Shown here piece after piece: positions 7,813 through 16,323 of a stretch of DNA of 49,554 bases. The notes beneath the pieces were generated by a model. The model made no database searches and was not told where the DNA came from. It worked only from the letters and a program-made list of their open reading frames with translations. This DNA comes from Candidatus Rokuibacteriota bacterium (lineage in GTDB: Bacteria > Methylomirabilota > Methylomirabilia > Rokubacteriales > CSP1-6). The translations under genes and the position numbers were made by a program. Location of the stretch: NCBI GenBank assembly GCA_003220265.1, contig QHRW01000124.1:1-49554 (forward strand), given 5' to 3'. Position 1 is the first letter of the stretch. Each line of letters starts with the position of its first letter.

Positions 7813-8831
7813 TCCCGGCCCCCCTCTCGCCCGCCGCGGGCGATCTCCGCCTCGAGCGCCGCCTTGATGTGCTCGTTGAGGCCGGCCTTGGCCCACTCCG
7901 CCGCCACGCGGACGGCGTTCTTGATGGCCTTCACCGGTGAGGCGCCGTGGCAGATGATGGCGGCGCCGTCGATGCCCAGCAGCGGGGCGCCACCCATCTC
8001 CGTGTAGTCCACGCGCTTCTTGAAGCGGCTGAAGGCCGGCACCGAGAGCGCCGCGCCGAGCTTGCTGCGGATGTCGCGCGTCAGCTCCTCCTTGATCATG
8101 GCGCCCACCATCTCGGCCAGGCTCTCGGAGATCTTCAGCGCGACGTTGCCGGTGAAGCCGTCGGTGACGATCACGTCGCAGTTGCCGTTGTAGATGTCGC
8201 GGCCCTCGATGTTGCCGATGAAGTTGAGCTTCGATTCCTTCAGCAGGTCGTAGGCCTCGCGGGTGAGGTCGTTGCCCTTGCCCTCTTCCTCGCCTACGGA
8301 GAGCAAGCCCACGCGCGGCCGATCCATTCGGAGGATGTCGCGCGCGTACACGTGGCCCATGATCGCGAACTGGAAGAGGTGCCAGGGCTTGGGCGTGATG
8401 TTGGCGCCGGCGTCGATGAGCACGGTGAAGCCGCGCAGGCTCGGCAGCACGGCGGCGATGGCCGGCCGGTCGATGCCGCGCAGCACGCCGATGACGAACA
8501 TCGAGATCGCCATGGCGGCGCCGGTGTTGCCGGCCGAGATGAACGCCGCAGCCTTGCCATCGCGCACGAGCTCGGCGGCGATGCGCAGCGAGGAGTCGCG
8601 CTTGCGACGGAGGGCCAGCGACGGGCTCTCGGCCATGCCGACGATCTCGGAAGCATGACGGATCTCGAGGCCGAGGCTCTGGGCCCCGAGGCGGCGCACC
8701 TCGGTCTCGATGGCCGCGCGGTCGCCGACCAGGATCACGGAGAGGCCGAACTCGCGGGCGGCGGCGACGGCGCCCTCCACCACCACGGCCGGGCCGTGGT
8801 CGCCGCCCATGGCGTCAACGGCGATCTTCAT
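7809..8831 (-). CDS. plsX: Phosphate acyltransferase (acyl-ACP to acyl-phosphate)
   Basis: A 340-residue protein with the family start MKIAVDAMGGDHGP and internal VIVTDGFTGNVALK and SAGNTGA motifs. PlsX converts acyl-ACP into acyl-phosphate, the donor for PlsY in the first step of phospholipid synthesis, and so links the fab operon to membrane lipid production. Length matches the family. It begins 15 bases downstream of rpmF and overlaps fabH by four bases. PlsX is peripheral to the cytoplasmic membrane in characterised species. Confidence 0.97.
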   Translation of the reverse strand: MKIAVDAMGGDHGPAVVVEGAVAAAREFGLSVILVGDRAAIETEVRRLGAQSLGLEIRHASEIVGMAESPSLALRRKRDSSLRIAAELVRDGKAAAFISAGNTGAAMAISMFVIGVLRGIDRPAIAAVLPSLRGFTVLIDAGANITPKPWHLFQFAIMGHVYARDILRMDRPRVGLLSVGEEEGKGNDLTREAYDLLKESKLNFIGNIEGRDIYNGNCDVIVTDGFTGNVALKISESLAEMVGAMIKEELTRDIRSKLGAALSVPAFSRFKKRVDYTEMGGAPLLGIDGAAIICHGASPVKAIKNAVRVAAEWAKAGLNEHIKAALEAEIARGGREGGRE

Positions 8832-8846
8832 GCCCGACCGGCGGCC

Positions 8847-9029
8847 TTAGGCCGACTCGACGGCGCGAACCTCGCGGCCCTTGTAGTACCCGCAGTGGGG
8901 GCAGATGCGGTGGGGCAGCTTGGCCTCGCGGCACTGCGGGCAGACCGCGCGCGTGGGCGCGGCCAGCTTGTAGTGCGTGCGGCGCTTGCGCCCGCGGGCG
9001 CGCGAGTGACGTCGCTTGGGCAGAGGCAT
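8847..9029 (-). CDS. rpmF: Large ribosomal subunit protein bL32
   Basis: A 60-residue basic protein starting MPLPKRRHSRARGRKRR, followed by a zinc ribbon with CPQC and CPHC pairs (about residues 30-46). This is the zinc-binding form of L32, standard in length. yceD-rpmF-plsX is a very conserved trio. An AAAGGA ribosome site sits ten bases before the ATG, and the spacer between them reads CACCCGCTCC, nearly the same as the block before fabD, ccmE and the DUF35 gene. Confidence 0.97.
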   Translation of the reverse strand: MPLPKRRHSRARGRKRRTHYKLAAPTRAVCPQCREAKLPHRICPHCGYYKGREVRAVESA

Positions 9030-9048
9030 GGAGCGGGTGTCCTTTCTG

Positions 9049-9558
9049 TCAGTTGGCCAGCCGCGCGGCCAGGTCGCGGAGCGCGGCCAGGCGCGGATCG
9101 GGCGGACGGGGATCGCACGTGCACGGCGCCACGTTGCGATTGGCGCCGCAGGCCGGGCAGAGGCCGCGGCAGTCCTCGCGGCACAGCGGCTTCATCGGCA
9201 GCGCCAGCGTGGCCTCGTTCTCGACCACGCGGGTCACGTCGAGCTCGTCCTTGTCGTAGAAGTCCACGTCGAGGTCGTCGGCGCCCAGCTTCACGCTGTC
9301 GGCGCCGGTGGGCTTCGGCACGAGCCGGACGTCGAGCGCGGCATCGAGATGCGCGGGAAAGGCCTCGAGGCAGCGGCCGCAGGTCTGTGGCACCGTCGCC
9401 GTCAGCCGGCCGCGCACGAACACGTCGGCTCCGTCGGGCTCGACCTCGAGCGCGACCGACTCGAGACGCCACGACGGGTCGGCGAAGACCGGTCCCAGCG
9501 CCTGCACGTCGTCGATCCGAAGCCCCTGCTCTTCGAGCTCGGATACGTGGATGATCAT
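9049..9558 (-). CDS. YceD family (DUF177) protein
   Basis: A 169-residue DUF177 protein, first gene of the fatty acid operon. Two cysteine pairs are visible: CGRC in the middle and CREDCRGLCPACG near the C-terminus, which looks like a small zinc-binding knuckle. In other bacteria and plastids YceD relatives are linked to 23S rRNA accumulation and lie directly upstream of rpmF, as here. Start ATG at 9558 has a moderate GAGG-like site. The gene is 83-91 bases downstream of a well-formed promoter. Confidence 0.92.
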   Translation of the reverse strand: MIIHVSELEEQGLRIDDVQALGPVFADPSWRLESVALEVEPDGADVFVRGRLTATVPQTCGRCLEAFPAHLDAALDVRLVPKPTGADSVKLGADDLDVDFYDKDELDVTRVVENEATLALPMKPLCREDCRGLCPACGANRNVAPCTCDPRPPDPRLAALRDLAARLAN

Positions 9559-9648
9559 GACTCTCGACTCACCTCGGCGGTACCACGGCGCTACGCGTCG
9601 TAGCGTCGTAAGTCTCCGTCGTTAAAAGATTTTTGAGTAAACCGGGCC

Positions 9649-9677
9649 AGTATAGCGAGGGGGGCTATCTTAGTCAA
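9649..9677 (-). promoter_or_regulatory. Sigma70-like promoter of the yceD-rpmF-plsX-fab operon
   Basis: On the minus strand the sequence has a -35 of TTGACT (9672-9677), exactly 17 bases of spacer, and a -10 of TATACT (9649-9654). Each hexamer matches five of six consensus positions. Transcription would begin near 9641 and leave a leader of about 80 bases before yceD. It is one of the few AT-rich spots in the region and is back to back with a promoter for htpX. Confidence 0.8.
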
Positions 9678-9682
9678 GGTGT

Positions 9683-9711
9683 TTGACCCGCTCGCAGCGC
9701 TCTGTTAGGCT
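9683..9711 (+). promoter_or_regulatory. Probable divergent promoter for htpX and the oxidase block
   Basis: TTGACC (9683-9688; five of six) is followed after 17 bases by TAGGCT (9706-9711; three of six), then a T-run and the htpX ribosome site GAGGAGGG. The -35 boxes of this and the opposing fab promoter are only about six bases apart, so binding at one could affect the other. The -10 match is weak. Confidence 0.5.
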
Positions 9712-9746
9712 TTTTTCGTCCAAACGGCCGAGGAGGGCGAACACCC

Positions 9747-10595
9747 ATGTCCAACGTTTTCAAGACCGCGCTGCTCCTGGCGGTCCTGACCGCCATGCTG
9801 GTCCTGATCGGCGGCGCCATCGGCGGGCGTCACGGCATGGCGATCGCGCTCGTCATGGCGTTCGTGATGAACTTCGTCAGCTACTGGTGGTCGGACAAGA
9901 TCGTGCTGGCGATGTACGGGGCGCGGCCCGTGGACGAGGCGAGCGCGCCGGATCTGTATAGCATGGTGAGGCGGCTGGCCACCAAGGCCGGCGTGCCGAT
10001 GCCGAAGGTCTACGTCATCCCGAGCGAGCAGCCCAACGCCTTCGCGACCGGGCGCAATCCCTCCCACGCCGCCGTCGCGGTGACCGAAGGCATCATGCGC
10101 ATCCTCGACATGGAGGAGCTCGAGGGCGTGCTGGCCCACGAGATGTCGCACGTCATCAACCGTGACGTGCTGATCGGGACGATCGCCGCCACGCTGGCCG
10201 GCGCCATCACGTATCTCGCGCACATGGCGCAGTGGACCGCCTTCATGGGCGGCGGCCGCAGCGACGACGACGACGGGCCGAGCCCGATCGCCATGGTGCT
10301 GATGGCCGTCATCGCGCCGATCGCCGCGATGCTGGTGCAGCTGGCCGTGTCGCGCTCGCGCGAGTTCCACGCCGACGCCACCGGCGCCCGCCTGGCCGGG
10401 CGCGCCTACCCGTTGGCCAAGGCGCTCGAGAAGCTCGACATGGCCTCGCGCGCGATTCCCATGAACGCCAACCCGGCCACCGCGCACCTGTTCATCATGA
10501 ATCCGCTCCGCGGCGAGTCGCTCATGCGGCTGTTCTCCACGCATCCCTCGACCGAGGAACGCATCGCCCGCCTGCGCGCGATGAGGATCGGCTAG
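9747..10595 (+). CDS. htpX: Membrane zinc protease HtpX (M48B)
   Basis: A 282-residue membrane metalloprotease. Two N-terminal hydrophobic helices precede the zinc motif HEMSH in LAHEMSHVINRD (about residues 130-141), and the third-ligand region SREFHADATGA follows a second hydrophobic pair. HtpX degrades damaged membrane proteins at the cytoplasmic face and partners with FtsH in E. coli. The ATG at 9747 has a GAGGAGGG ribosome site. It stands at the head of the oxidase cluster, with ccoN beginning within a few bases of its stop, so it may be cotranscribed with the oxidase genes. Confidence 0.96.
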   Translation: MSNVFKTALLLAVLTAMLVLIGGAIGGRHGMAIALVMAFVMNFVSYWWSDKIVLAMYGARPVDEASAPDLYSMVRRLATKAGVPMPKVYVIPSEQPNAFATGRNPSHAAVAVTEGIMRILDMEELEGVLAHEMSHVINRDVLIGTIAATLAGAITYLAHMAQWTAFMGGGRSDDDDGPSPIAMVLMAVIAPIAAMLVQLAVSRSREFHADATGARLAGRAYPLAKALEKLDMASRAIPMNANPATAHLFIMNPLRGESLMRLFSTHPSTEERIARLRAMRIG

Positions 10596-10597
10596 AG

Positions 10598-11977
10598 ATT
10601 TCGACGCCGGACGTCACTCCGGGCGCCGCCGCGGCGGCGCGGAACGACGCGTTCGTCAACGCCCCTCTCATTCGCGCCTGGCTCGGCTGGGGGCTCGCCT
10701 GGCTGCTGATCTTCCCCACGATCGGCGCGCTGGTCTCGCTGAAGTTCACCGACCCCGACTTCCTCGGCGACACCGCGTGGCTCACGTTCGGCCGCCTGCG
10801 GCCCGTGCACGTCAACGGCGTCGTCTGGGGCGCCTTCTCCACGCTCTTCATCGGCCTCTGCCACTGGGTGGTCCCGCGCCTCACCGCCACGCGGCTGTGG
10901 CGCGAGACGTGGTCGTGGCCCTTGCTCGTGCTGTGGAACGCCAACCTCATCGTGGCCATGGCGCTGCTGATGGCGGGCTGGAACCGCGGCTGGGAAGTGG
11001 GCGAGCTGCCGCTCGGCAACGTGCTGGTCCTCTTCGGCGTCCTCGTCGCGTTCACCGTGCAGATGCTGATGACGATCCGCCGGCGGCGCGAGACGCCGCT
11101 CTACGTGTCGCTCTGGTACCTGGTGGCCGCCCTCGTCTGGACCGACGCCAACCTCGTGCTGCTGCTCGTCGGCCCCGGCCACCTGCCCGGCATCAACAAC
11201 GCGGCCTGGCATGGGCTCTACATCCATTATGTCGTCGGGCTCTGGATCACGCCGGCCGGCTACGTCCTCATCTATTACTTCCTGCCCGCCAGCGTCCGGG
11301 CGCCCATCTACAGCCACAAGCTCTCGCTGATCGGCTTCTGGTCGCTGGCCTTCTTCTACCCGTTCGTCGGCATCCACCACTATCTCTACTCGCCGATCGC
11401 CGACTGGGCGGAGACCATCGCGATCGTGTCGTCGATGATGCTGATCGTGCCCGTGTGGACGGTGCTGCAGAACTTCTTCGGCACGATGATCGGCCAGTGG
11501 CGTGACCTCGGCCGCAACCTGCCCGCCAAGTTCCTGATCGTGGGCTCGGTGCTCTACCTGGCCGGCTGCTTCCAGGGCTCGATCGAGGCGCTCCGCAGCG
11601 TGCAGGAGCCGACGCACTTCACCGATTTCGTCGTGGCGCACTCGCACCTCACGATCTTCGGCACGTTCATCGTGTGGTCGGTGGCGGGCGTGCTCTACGT
11701 CTGGCCGCGCCTGGCCGGCGCCCCGCTGGCGTCCTTCCGGCTGGCCAACTGGGGGTTCTGGCTGATCGCGCTCGGCATCGGCTCCATGGCCCTGGTGCTG
11801 AGCGCGCAGGGGCTGCAGCAGGGCTTCATGCTGATGGCGGGCGCCGAGTTCCTCGACACCGTCGTGGCCATCAAGCCGTACTGGTGGCTGCGCACGTTCA
11901 CCGGGCTCAGCATGGACGTCGGCATGTCGTTCGTCGTCCTGGCGCTCATGAGGACCTCGCTCGGACGGCCCGCATGA
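10598..11977 (+). CDS. ccoN: cbb3-type cytochrome c oxidase subunit I (CcoN)
   Basis: About 459 residues with twelve predicted membrane helices. This is the catalytic haem-copper subunit, reducing oxygen at the b3-CuB centre. Haem and copper ligand motifs are visible: PVHVNGVVWG (low-spin haem His), WHGLYIHYVVGLW, GIHHYLYSPI (paired CuB His) and AHSHLTIFG (haem His). The start is unclear: no ATG, GTG or TTG is in frame between the htpX stop and the first helix. I chose an ATT at 10598 with GAGGA ten bases upstream; a later or other non-standard start is possible. The gene overlaps ccoO by ATGA. CcoN binds no c-type haem; electrons come from CcoO/CcoP. Confidence 0.9.
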   Translation: MSTPDVTPGAAAAARNDAFVNAPLIRAWLGWGLAWLLIFPTIGALVSLKFTDPDFLGDTAWLTFGRLRPVHVNGVVWGAFSTLFIGLCHWVVPRLTATRLWRETWSWPLLVLWNANLIVAMALLMAGWNRGWEVGELPLGNVLVLFGVLVAFTVQMLMTIRRRRETPLYVSLWYLVAALVWTDANLVLLLVGPGHLPGINNAAWHGLYIHYVVGLWITPAGYVLIYYFLPASVRAPIYSHKLSLIGFWSLAFFYPFVGIHHYLYSPIADWAETIAIVSSMMLIVPVWTVLQNFFGTMIGQWRDLGRNLPAKFLIVGSVLYLAGCFQGSIEALRSVQEPTHFTDFVVAHSHLTIFGTFIVWSVAGVLYVWPRLAGAPLASFRLANWGFWLIALGIGSMALVLSAQGLQQGFMLMAGAEFLDTVVAIKPYWWLRTFTGLSMDVGMSFVVLALMRTSLGRPA

Positions 11978-13650
11978 GGTCGATCGCCTCGGTGGCGATC
12001 GGCGCCGGCTTCGCCCTGGTGACGCTCGCGATGTTCGTGCAGGGCGTGCTGCCCATGCTGGCGCCGGAGGCACGTACCCGCGGCGTCACGCGCGCCGTCC
12101 GCACCGACCTCGGCGACGTCAAGTGGGTGCGCTACGATGCCGGCGACTACACGGCGCCGGAGGCGCGCGGCCGCGCCGTCTACATCCGCGAGGGCTGCTG
12201 GTACTGCCACAGCCAGTACGTGCGCCCGGTGGCGGGCGAAGAATTGCGGTGGGGGCCGCTGTCGGAGGCGGGTGAGTACGCGTGGGACCAGCCGCACCTC
12301 TTCTCCACGCGGCGCATCGGCCCCGATCTGACGCGCGTCGGCCTGAAGTTCTCCGACGACTGGCACTACGCGCACCACTGGGACCCGCGCATGGTGGTGC
12401 CGGAGTCGATGATGCCGCGCTTCCGCTGGCTCTTCGACGACGCGACGGTGGCGACGAGCGCGAACGGCTTCGCGCCGGCGGCCACGCCGGCGCTGCGGCG
12501 CTGGTTCACGCTGCGGGCCGATCGCTCGGTGCCGCTCTTCGTGAACGCCGACGGGCTGGCCTTCGTACGCCCTCGTCCCGACGGCGGCTTCCCCGTCGAC
12601 GCCACGCCCGTGCTCGATTTCAGCGTCCGCGGCGCGGGCTCAACGGGTGTGAGCGGCCCCGACCCGGTCAGCGTCACCCCGCCCACCAAGGTGCGCCTGG
12701 TCGCGCCCACCGCCGACCTCGTGGCGCTCGTGCGCTATCTGCAGAAGCTCGGCACCAGCCGCGGCGCCTGGCGCGACGTCTTCGAGCCGCAGGCCGTGTC
12801 CGTCTCCGTGATGACGATTCCCGACAGCGCCGACCTGCGCGCGCTCGGCCAGGAGGTGTTCGTCGATCACTGCGCGGGGTGCCACGGCGCGCGCGGCGAC
12901 GGCGCCGGGCGCGCGGCCACGTTCCTCTCGCCGTTGCCGCGCGACTTCACCGCCGGCGTCTTCAAGTTCCGCTCGACGCCGAGCGGGAGCCTCCCCACCG
13001 ACGGCGATCTCTTCCGCACGATCACGCGCGGCGTGCGCTGGACGGCGATGCCCACGTGGCATGAAGTGCCCGACAAGCAGCGCATCGCCGTGGTCGCCTA
13101 TCTCAAGACGCTCTCGAAGCGCTGGACGGAGGACGCCGTCGAGCCCGCCATCCCGCTGCCGCCGCCGCCCAGGGCGACGCCCGAGCTGCTCGCGCGCGGC
13201 AAGGCGCTCTATGCGCAGGCCAAGTGCGCCGAGTGTCACGGCGAGGGCGGCCGGGGCGACGGGCCCTCGGCCGAGGCGCTGCAGGACGACTTCCAGCGCC
13301 CGATCCGTCCGACCGACTTCACGCGCGGCCAGCTCAAGGGCGGCGGCTCCGTGAGCGACGTGTACCGCACGATGACGACCGGGCTCGACGGCACGCCGAT
13401 GCCGTCCTTCGCCGACGCCATGAGCGACGACGAGCGCTGGGCGATCGCGTATCACGTGCTGTCCTTCTCCGCGTGGGCCGATCCGCTCACCGGCGACCGG
13501 CTGCGCCTGTCGCCCGAGACGCGCGCGTCGCTGAACGCGCCCGACACCGTCGCCGATCGGCCGCGCACCGCCTTCGACCCGGCCCGCCAGGCCGCGGGCG
13601 TCGTGGGGACGGTGCGGCGGCGGCCGTATTACCCGGGCATCCGCGACTGA
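11974..13650 (+). CDS. ccoO: Fused CcoO-CcoP: cbb3 oxidase tri-haem cytochrome c subunit
   Basis: A 558-residue protein with one N-terminal membrane anchor (about 5-28) and three CxxCH haem c sites: CWYCH (75-79), CAGCH (300-304) and CAECH (418-422). Residues 40-265 are a CcoO domain, with the motif EGCWYCHSQYVRPV and the axial Met region ESMMPRF. The C-terminal half is a tandem of two cytochrome c domains in the style of CcoP, each with its own later Met (WTAMPTW and TPMPSF). Standard cbb3 oxidases encode these as separate CcoO (mono-haem) and CcoP (di-haem) subunits. Here the CcoP haem domains are attached to CcoO and the usual CcoP anchor appears as its own short gene downstream. Start and stop overlap ccoN and ccoS respectively. 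Confidence 0.93.
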   Translation: MRSIASVAIGAGFALVTLAMFVQGVLPMLAPEARTRGVTRAVRTDLGDVKWVRYDAGDYTAPEARGRAVYIREGCWYCHSQYVRPVAGEELRWGPLSEAGEYAWDQPHLFSTRRIGPDLTRVGLKFSDDWHYAHHWDPRMVVPESMMPRFRWLFDDATVATSANGFAPAATPALRRWFTLRADRSVPLFVNADGLAFVRPRPDGGFPVDATPVLDFSVRGAGSTGVSGPDPVSVTPPTKVRLVAPTADLVALVRYLQKLGTSRGAWRDVFEPQAVSVSVMTIPDSADLRALGQEVFVDHCAGCHGARGDGAGRAATFLSPLPRDFTAGVFKFRSTPSGSLPTDGDLFRTITRGVRWTAMPTWHEVPDKQRIAVVAYLKTLSKRWTEDAVEPAIPLPPPPRATPELLARGKALYAQAKCAECHGEGGRGDGPSAEALQDDFQRPIRPTDFTRGQLKGGGSVSDVYRTMTTGLDGTPMPSFADAMSDDERWAIAYHVLSFSAWADPLTGDRLRLSPETRASLNAPDTVADRPRTAFDPARQAAGVVGTVRRRPYYPGIRD

Positions 13651-13820
13651 TGCTGGAATTCCTCACGCTGGGCGAGCTGGTCGTCGCGATCTTGATGGGG
13701 CTGGCGGCGCTGTGCGCGTTCGTGTGGGGCGCGCTGAGCGGCGCCCTGAGCGACGTCGAGGGCGCCAAGCACCAGGTGCTGCGCGCGGAGAGCGAGCATG
13801 ACGGACCCGACGCCCGATAA
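13650..13820 (+). CDS. ccoS: CcoS-like cbb3 oxidase maturation protein
   Basis: A 56-residue protein whose ATG shares a base with the ccoO-P stop. One membrane helix (about residues 8-28) is followed by a charged tail, FVWGALSGALSDVEGAKH. This recalls the FxWxxxSGQxDDxxxP signature of CcoS, the small protein needed for cofactor insertion into cbb3 oxidases, although the GQ pair is replaced. Length and operon position agree. It overlaps the next gene by 23 bases in another frame. Confidence 0.7.
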   Translation: MLEFLTLGELVVAILMGLAALCAFVWGALSGALSDVEGAKHQVLRAESEHDGPDAR

Positions 13821-13986
13821 CGAGCGCGGCGCCGTCCACGACTTCGCCGACGGCGAGATCCAGACGTACACCGGGCGTGTCAACCGCTGGCTGATCGCGG
13901 TCTACGTCGTCCTCGCCCTGTGGGCCGTCTACTACCTGGTCGTCTACTGGGGCGGGCTCGGCCCCGGCCTGGAGCCGCCGCGGTGA
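13798..13986 (+). CDS. Stand-alone CcoP-type N-terminal membrane anchor
   Basis: A 62-residue protein: acidic N-terminus DFADGEIQTYTGRVNRW, then one helix WLIAVYVVLALWAVYYLVVY and a short GGLGPGL tail. This is the pattern of the first 60 residues of CcoP/FixP (DGIxExxNPxPxWW, then a helix ending before a Tyr/Pro-Gly turn), but no cytochrome domain follows. Since the CcoP haem domains are fused to CcoO, this looks like the remaining CcoP anchor, still made as a separate subunit. A CcoQ-like role is the alternative. It starts inside ccoS and its stop overlaps the next tiny gene by GTGA. Confidence 0.75.
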   Translation: MTDPTPDNERGAVHDFADGEIQTYTGRVNRWLIAVYVVLALWAVYYLVVYWGGLGPGLEPPR

Positions 13987-14084
13987 GAGTGGAGCGGCTG
14001 CTCATCCCGCTCGCGCTGCTGAATCTCGCCGTGCTCCTGCTCGAGGGCCTCTACCAGCTCGTGCGCACGCTGCTGGGATTCTGA
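13983..14084 (+). CDS. 33-residue single-helix membrane microprotein in the oxidase operon
   Basis: A GTG start at 13983 overlaps the previous stop (GTGA) and the TGA at 14082-14084 is one base before the ctaG ATG. The product is Met-Arg-Val-Glu-Arg, then a strongly hydrophobic helix rich in Leu, then a short tail QLVRTLLGF. The tight coupling on both sides argues that it is translated. No family is recognised. cbb3 oxidases of other bacteria contain very small single-helix subunits (CcoQ, CcoM), so an extra subunit or assembly factor is a reasonable inference, but the sequence is too short to assign. Confidence 0.6.
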   Translation: MRVERLLIPLALLNLAVLLLEGLYQLVRTLLGF

Positions 14085-14085
14085 G

Positions 14086-14889
14086 ATGGACTGGCGGTGG
14101 CGTCCCGAGGTCACGCTGCCGCTGGCGCTCGCCGTCGTCGCCTACGCGAGCGGCTGGGCGCGGCTGGCGCATCGCAGCCCGGCCGGCCACCGCCGCGCGC
14201 TCGTGCGGCGGCTCGTGCTCTCGCTGGCGGGCCTCGTGGTGCTGGCCGTCGCGCTGCTCGGCCTGCACGACGCGGCGCACGAGCGGTTCCTGCCGCACAT
14301 GATCCAGCACCTGCTCCTGATGATGGTGGCGATCCCGCTGCTGCTCCTGGCCGATCCGCTGCCGGCCGTGCTGTGGGCGCTGCCGGCGGCGGCGCGCCGG
14401 CGCGTGGGCGCGTGGCTGACCGAGCGCGCGCCCGCGCGGCGCGCGTGGCGCGCGCTCACGCGGCTGCCGGTGGCGTGGACGCTCTACGCCCTCGTGCTGT
14501 GGCTCTGGCACCTGCCCGTCGCCTACGACGCCGCGCTGGCGCACGGCTGGCTGCACGACCTCGAGCACGTGTCGTTCGCGGCGGCGGCCGTGGCATTCTG
14601 GTGGCCGGTGATCGCGCCGGCGCCCCGCGTGGCGCGGCCGCCCCCGCCGGTGGCGCGCGTGGTCTATCTCGTCCTCGCCGCGTTTTCGAGCGGCGCGCTG
14701 GGGGTGCTGCTCGCGGCCAGCCCGGCGCCGCTCTACGCCTACGCGCCGTCGGCGACGGGGAGCCTGCTGGAGGATCAGGCCTGGGGCGGCGTGGCCATGT
14801 GGGCGCTGGGCGGCGCGATCGACATGGCCGCTGTCCTCGTGGTGGTGGCCCGCGTGGTCGGTGGCCCGCGAGCCGCCTCCGTTTCTTGA
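14086..14889 (+). CDS. ctaG: Cytochrome c oxidase assembly factor, CtaG (caa3 type)
   Basis: A 267-residue protein with about seven membrane helices. Family signatures include FLPHMIQHLLLMM (about 65-77), LWLWHLPVAYDAAL (about 141-154), LHDLEHVSFAAAAVAFWWPV and a late DQAWGGVAMW. Bacillus-type CtaG is required for CuA/CuB formation in caa3 oxidase; His-rich membrane motifs fit copper handling. Here it probably serves CuB insertion into the cbb3-type enzyme encoded upstream. The ATG follows the microprotein stop by one base. Confidence 0.88.
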   Translation: MDWRWRPEVTLPLALAVVAYASGWARLAHRSPAGHRRALVRRLVLSLAGLVVLAVALLGLHDAAHERFLPHMIQHLLLMMVAIPLLLLADPLPAVLWALPAAARRRVGAWLTERAPARRAWRALTRLPVAWTLYALVLWLWHLPVAYDAALAHGWLHDLEHVSFAAAAVAFWWPVIAPAPRVARPPPPVARVVYLVLAAFSSGALGVLLAASPAPLYAYAPSATGSLLEDQAWGGVAMWALGGAIDMAAVLVVVARVVGGPRAASVS

Positions 14890-14914
14890 CCGCCCGGCAC
14901 GCGTGGGGGAGAAT
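14886..14914 (+). promoter_or_regulatory. Possible internal promoter for the ccm genes
   Basis: TTGACC (14886-14891) overlaps the end of ctaG. After 17 bases it is followed by GAGAAT (14909-14914), which matches four of six -10 positions and lies in a local GAATAAC AT-rich patch. The only non-overlapping junction in this block (about 40 bases) holds it, which would let ccmA-I be expressed apart from the oxidase. Weak evidence. Confidence 0.35.
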
Positions 14915-14929
14915 AACTCGGTTCGACGC

Positions 14930-15645
<716 letters not shown>

Positions 15646-15649
<4 letters not shown>

Positions 15650-16323
15650 CGTACGCGCGGCGCGCGCTGATCGTGGCCTGGAAGGACTTGCTGGTGGAGC
15701 GCCGGTCGAAGGAGACGCTCAACGCGCTCCTCTTCTTCTCGCTCGCGCTGCTGTTCGTGTTCCAGTTCGCGCTCGGCCCCGACCGCGAGCGGCTGGCGGC
15801 CGTGCTGCCGGGTCTGCTGTGGCTCGGCTTCATCTTGAGCGGGATGCTCGGCCTGGGGCGCGTCTTCCTCGTCGAGCGCGAGAACGACTGCTGGGAGGGG
15901 TTGCTGCTGGCGCCCGGCGACAAGTCGGCGATCTACCTCGGCAAGCTGGGCGGCAGCCTCGCGCTGATGTTCGTGATGGAGGCCATCGTGCTGCTGCTGT
16001 TCGCGCTGTTCTTCAACCTCGACCTGGCCCCGGTGCTGCCCGGGCTCGCGCTGGTGATCGGCCTCGGCACGCTGGGCTTCGCCGCCATCGGCACGCTGTT
16101 CGCGGCCATGACGGCCCAGGCGCGCGCGCGCGAGCTGCTGTTCCCGGTGTTGCTGCTGCCGGTGCTGGTGCCGGTGCTGCTGGGAACGGTGAAGGCCACG
16201 GAGGCGCTGCTTCTGAGGGAGCCGCTGGCCGACGTCGCCCACTGGCTCAAGCTGCTGGTCGCCGCCGACGTGGTGTACCTCGTGGCCGGGCTGCTCACCT
16301 TCGACTTCATCCTGGAGGGCTGA
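15646..16323 (+). CDS. ccmB: Haem exporter permease subunit CcmB
   Basis: About 225 residues with six hydrophobic segments. The N-terminal AWKDLLVERRSKE, LLFFSLALLFVFQFALG and FLVERENDCWEGLLLAPGD patterns are typical of CcmB. No ATG, GTG or TTG lies at the expected start. The frame reads through a CTG at 15646 that overlaps the ccmA stop as CTGA and has GGAGG seven bases upstream (15634-15638), and this gives exactly the family length. I therefore propose a CTG start. CcmB is the membrane partner of CcmA. Confidence 0.92.
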
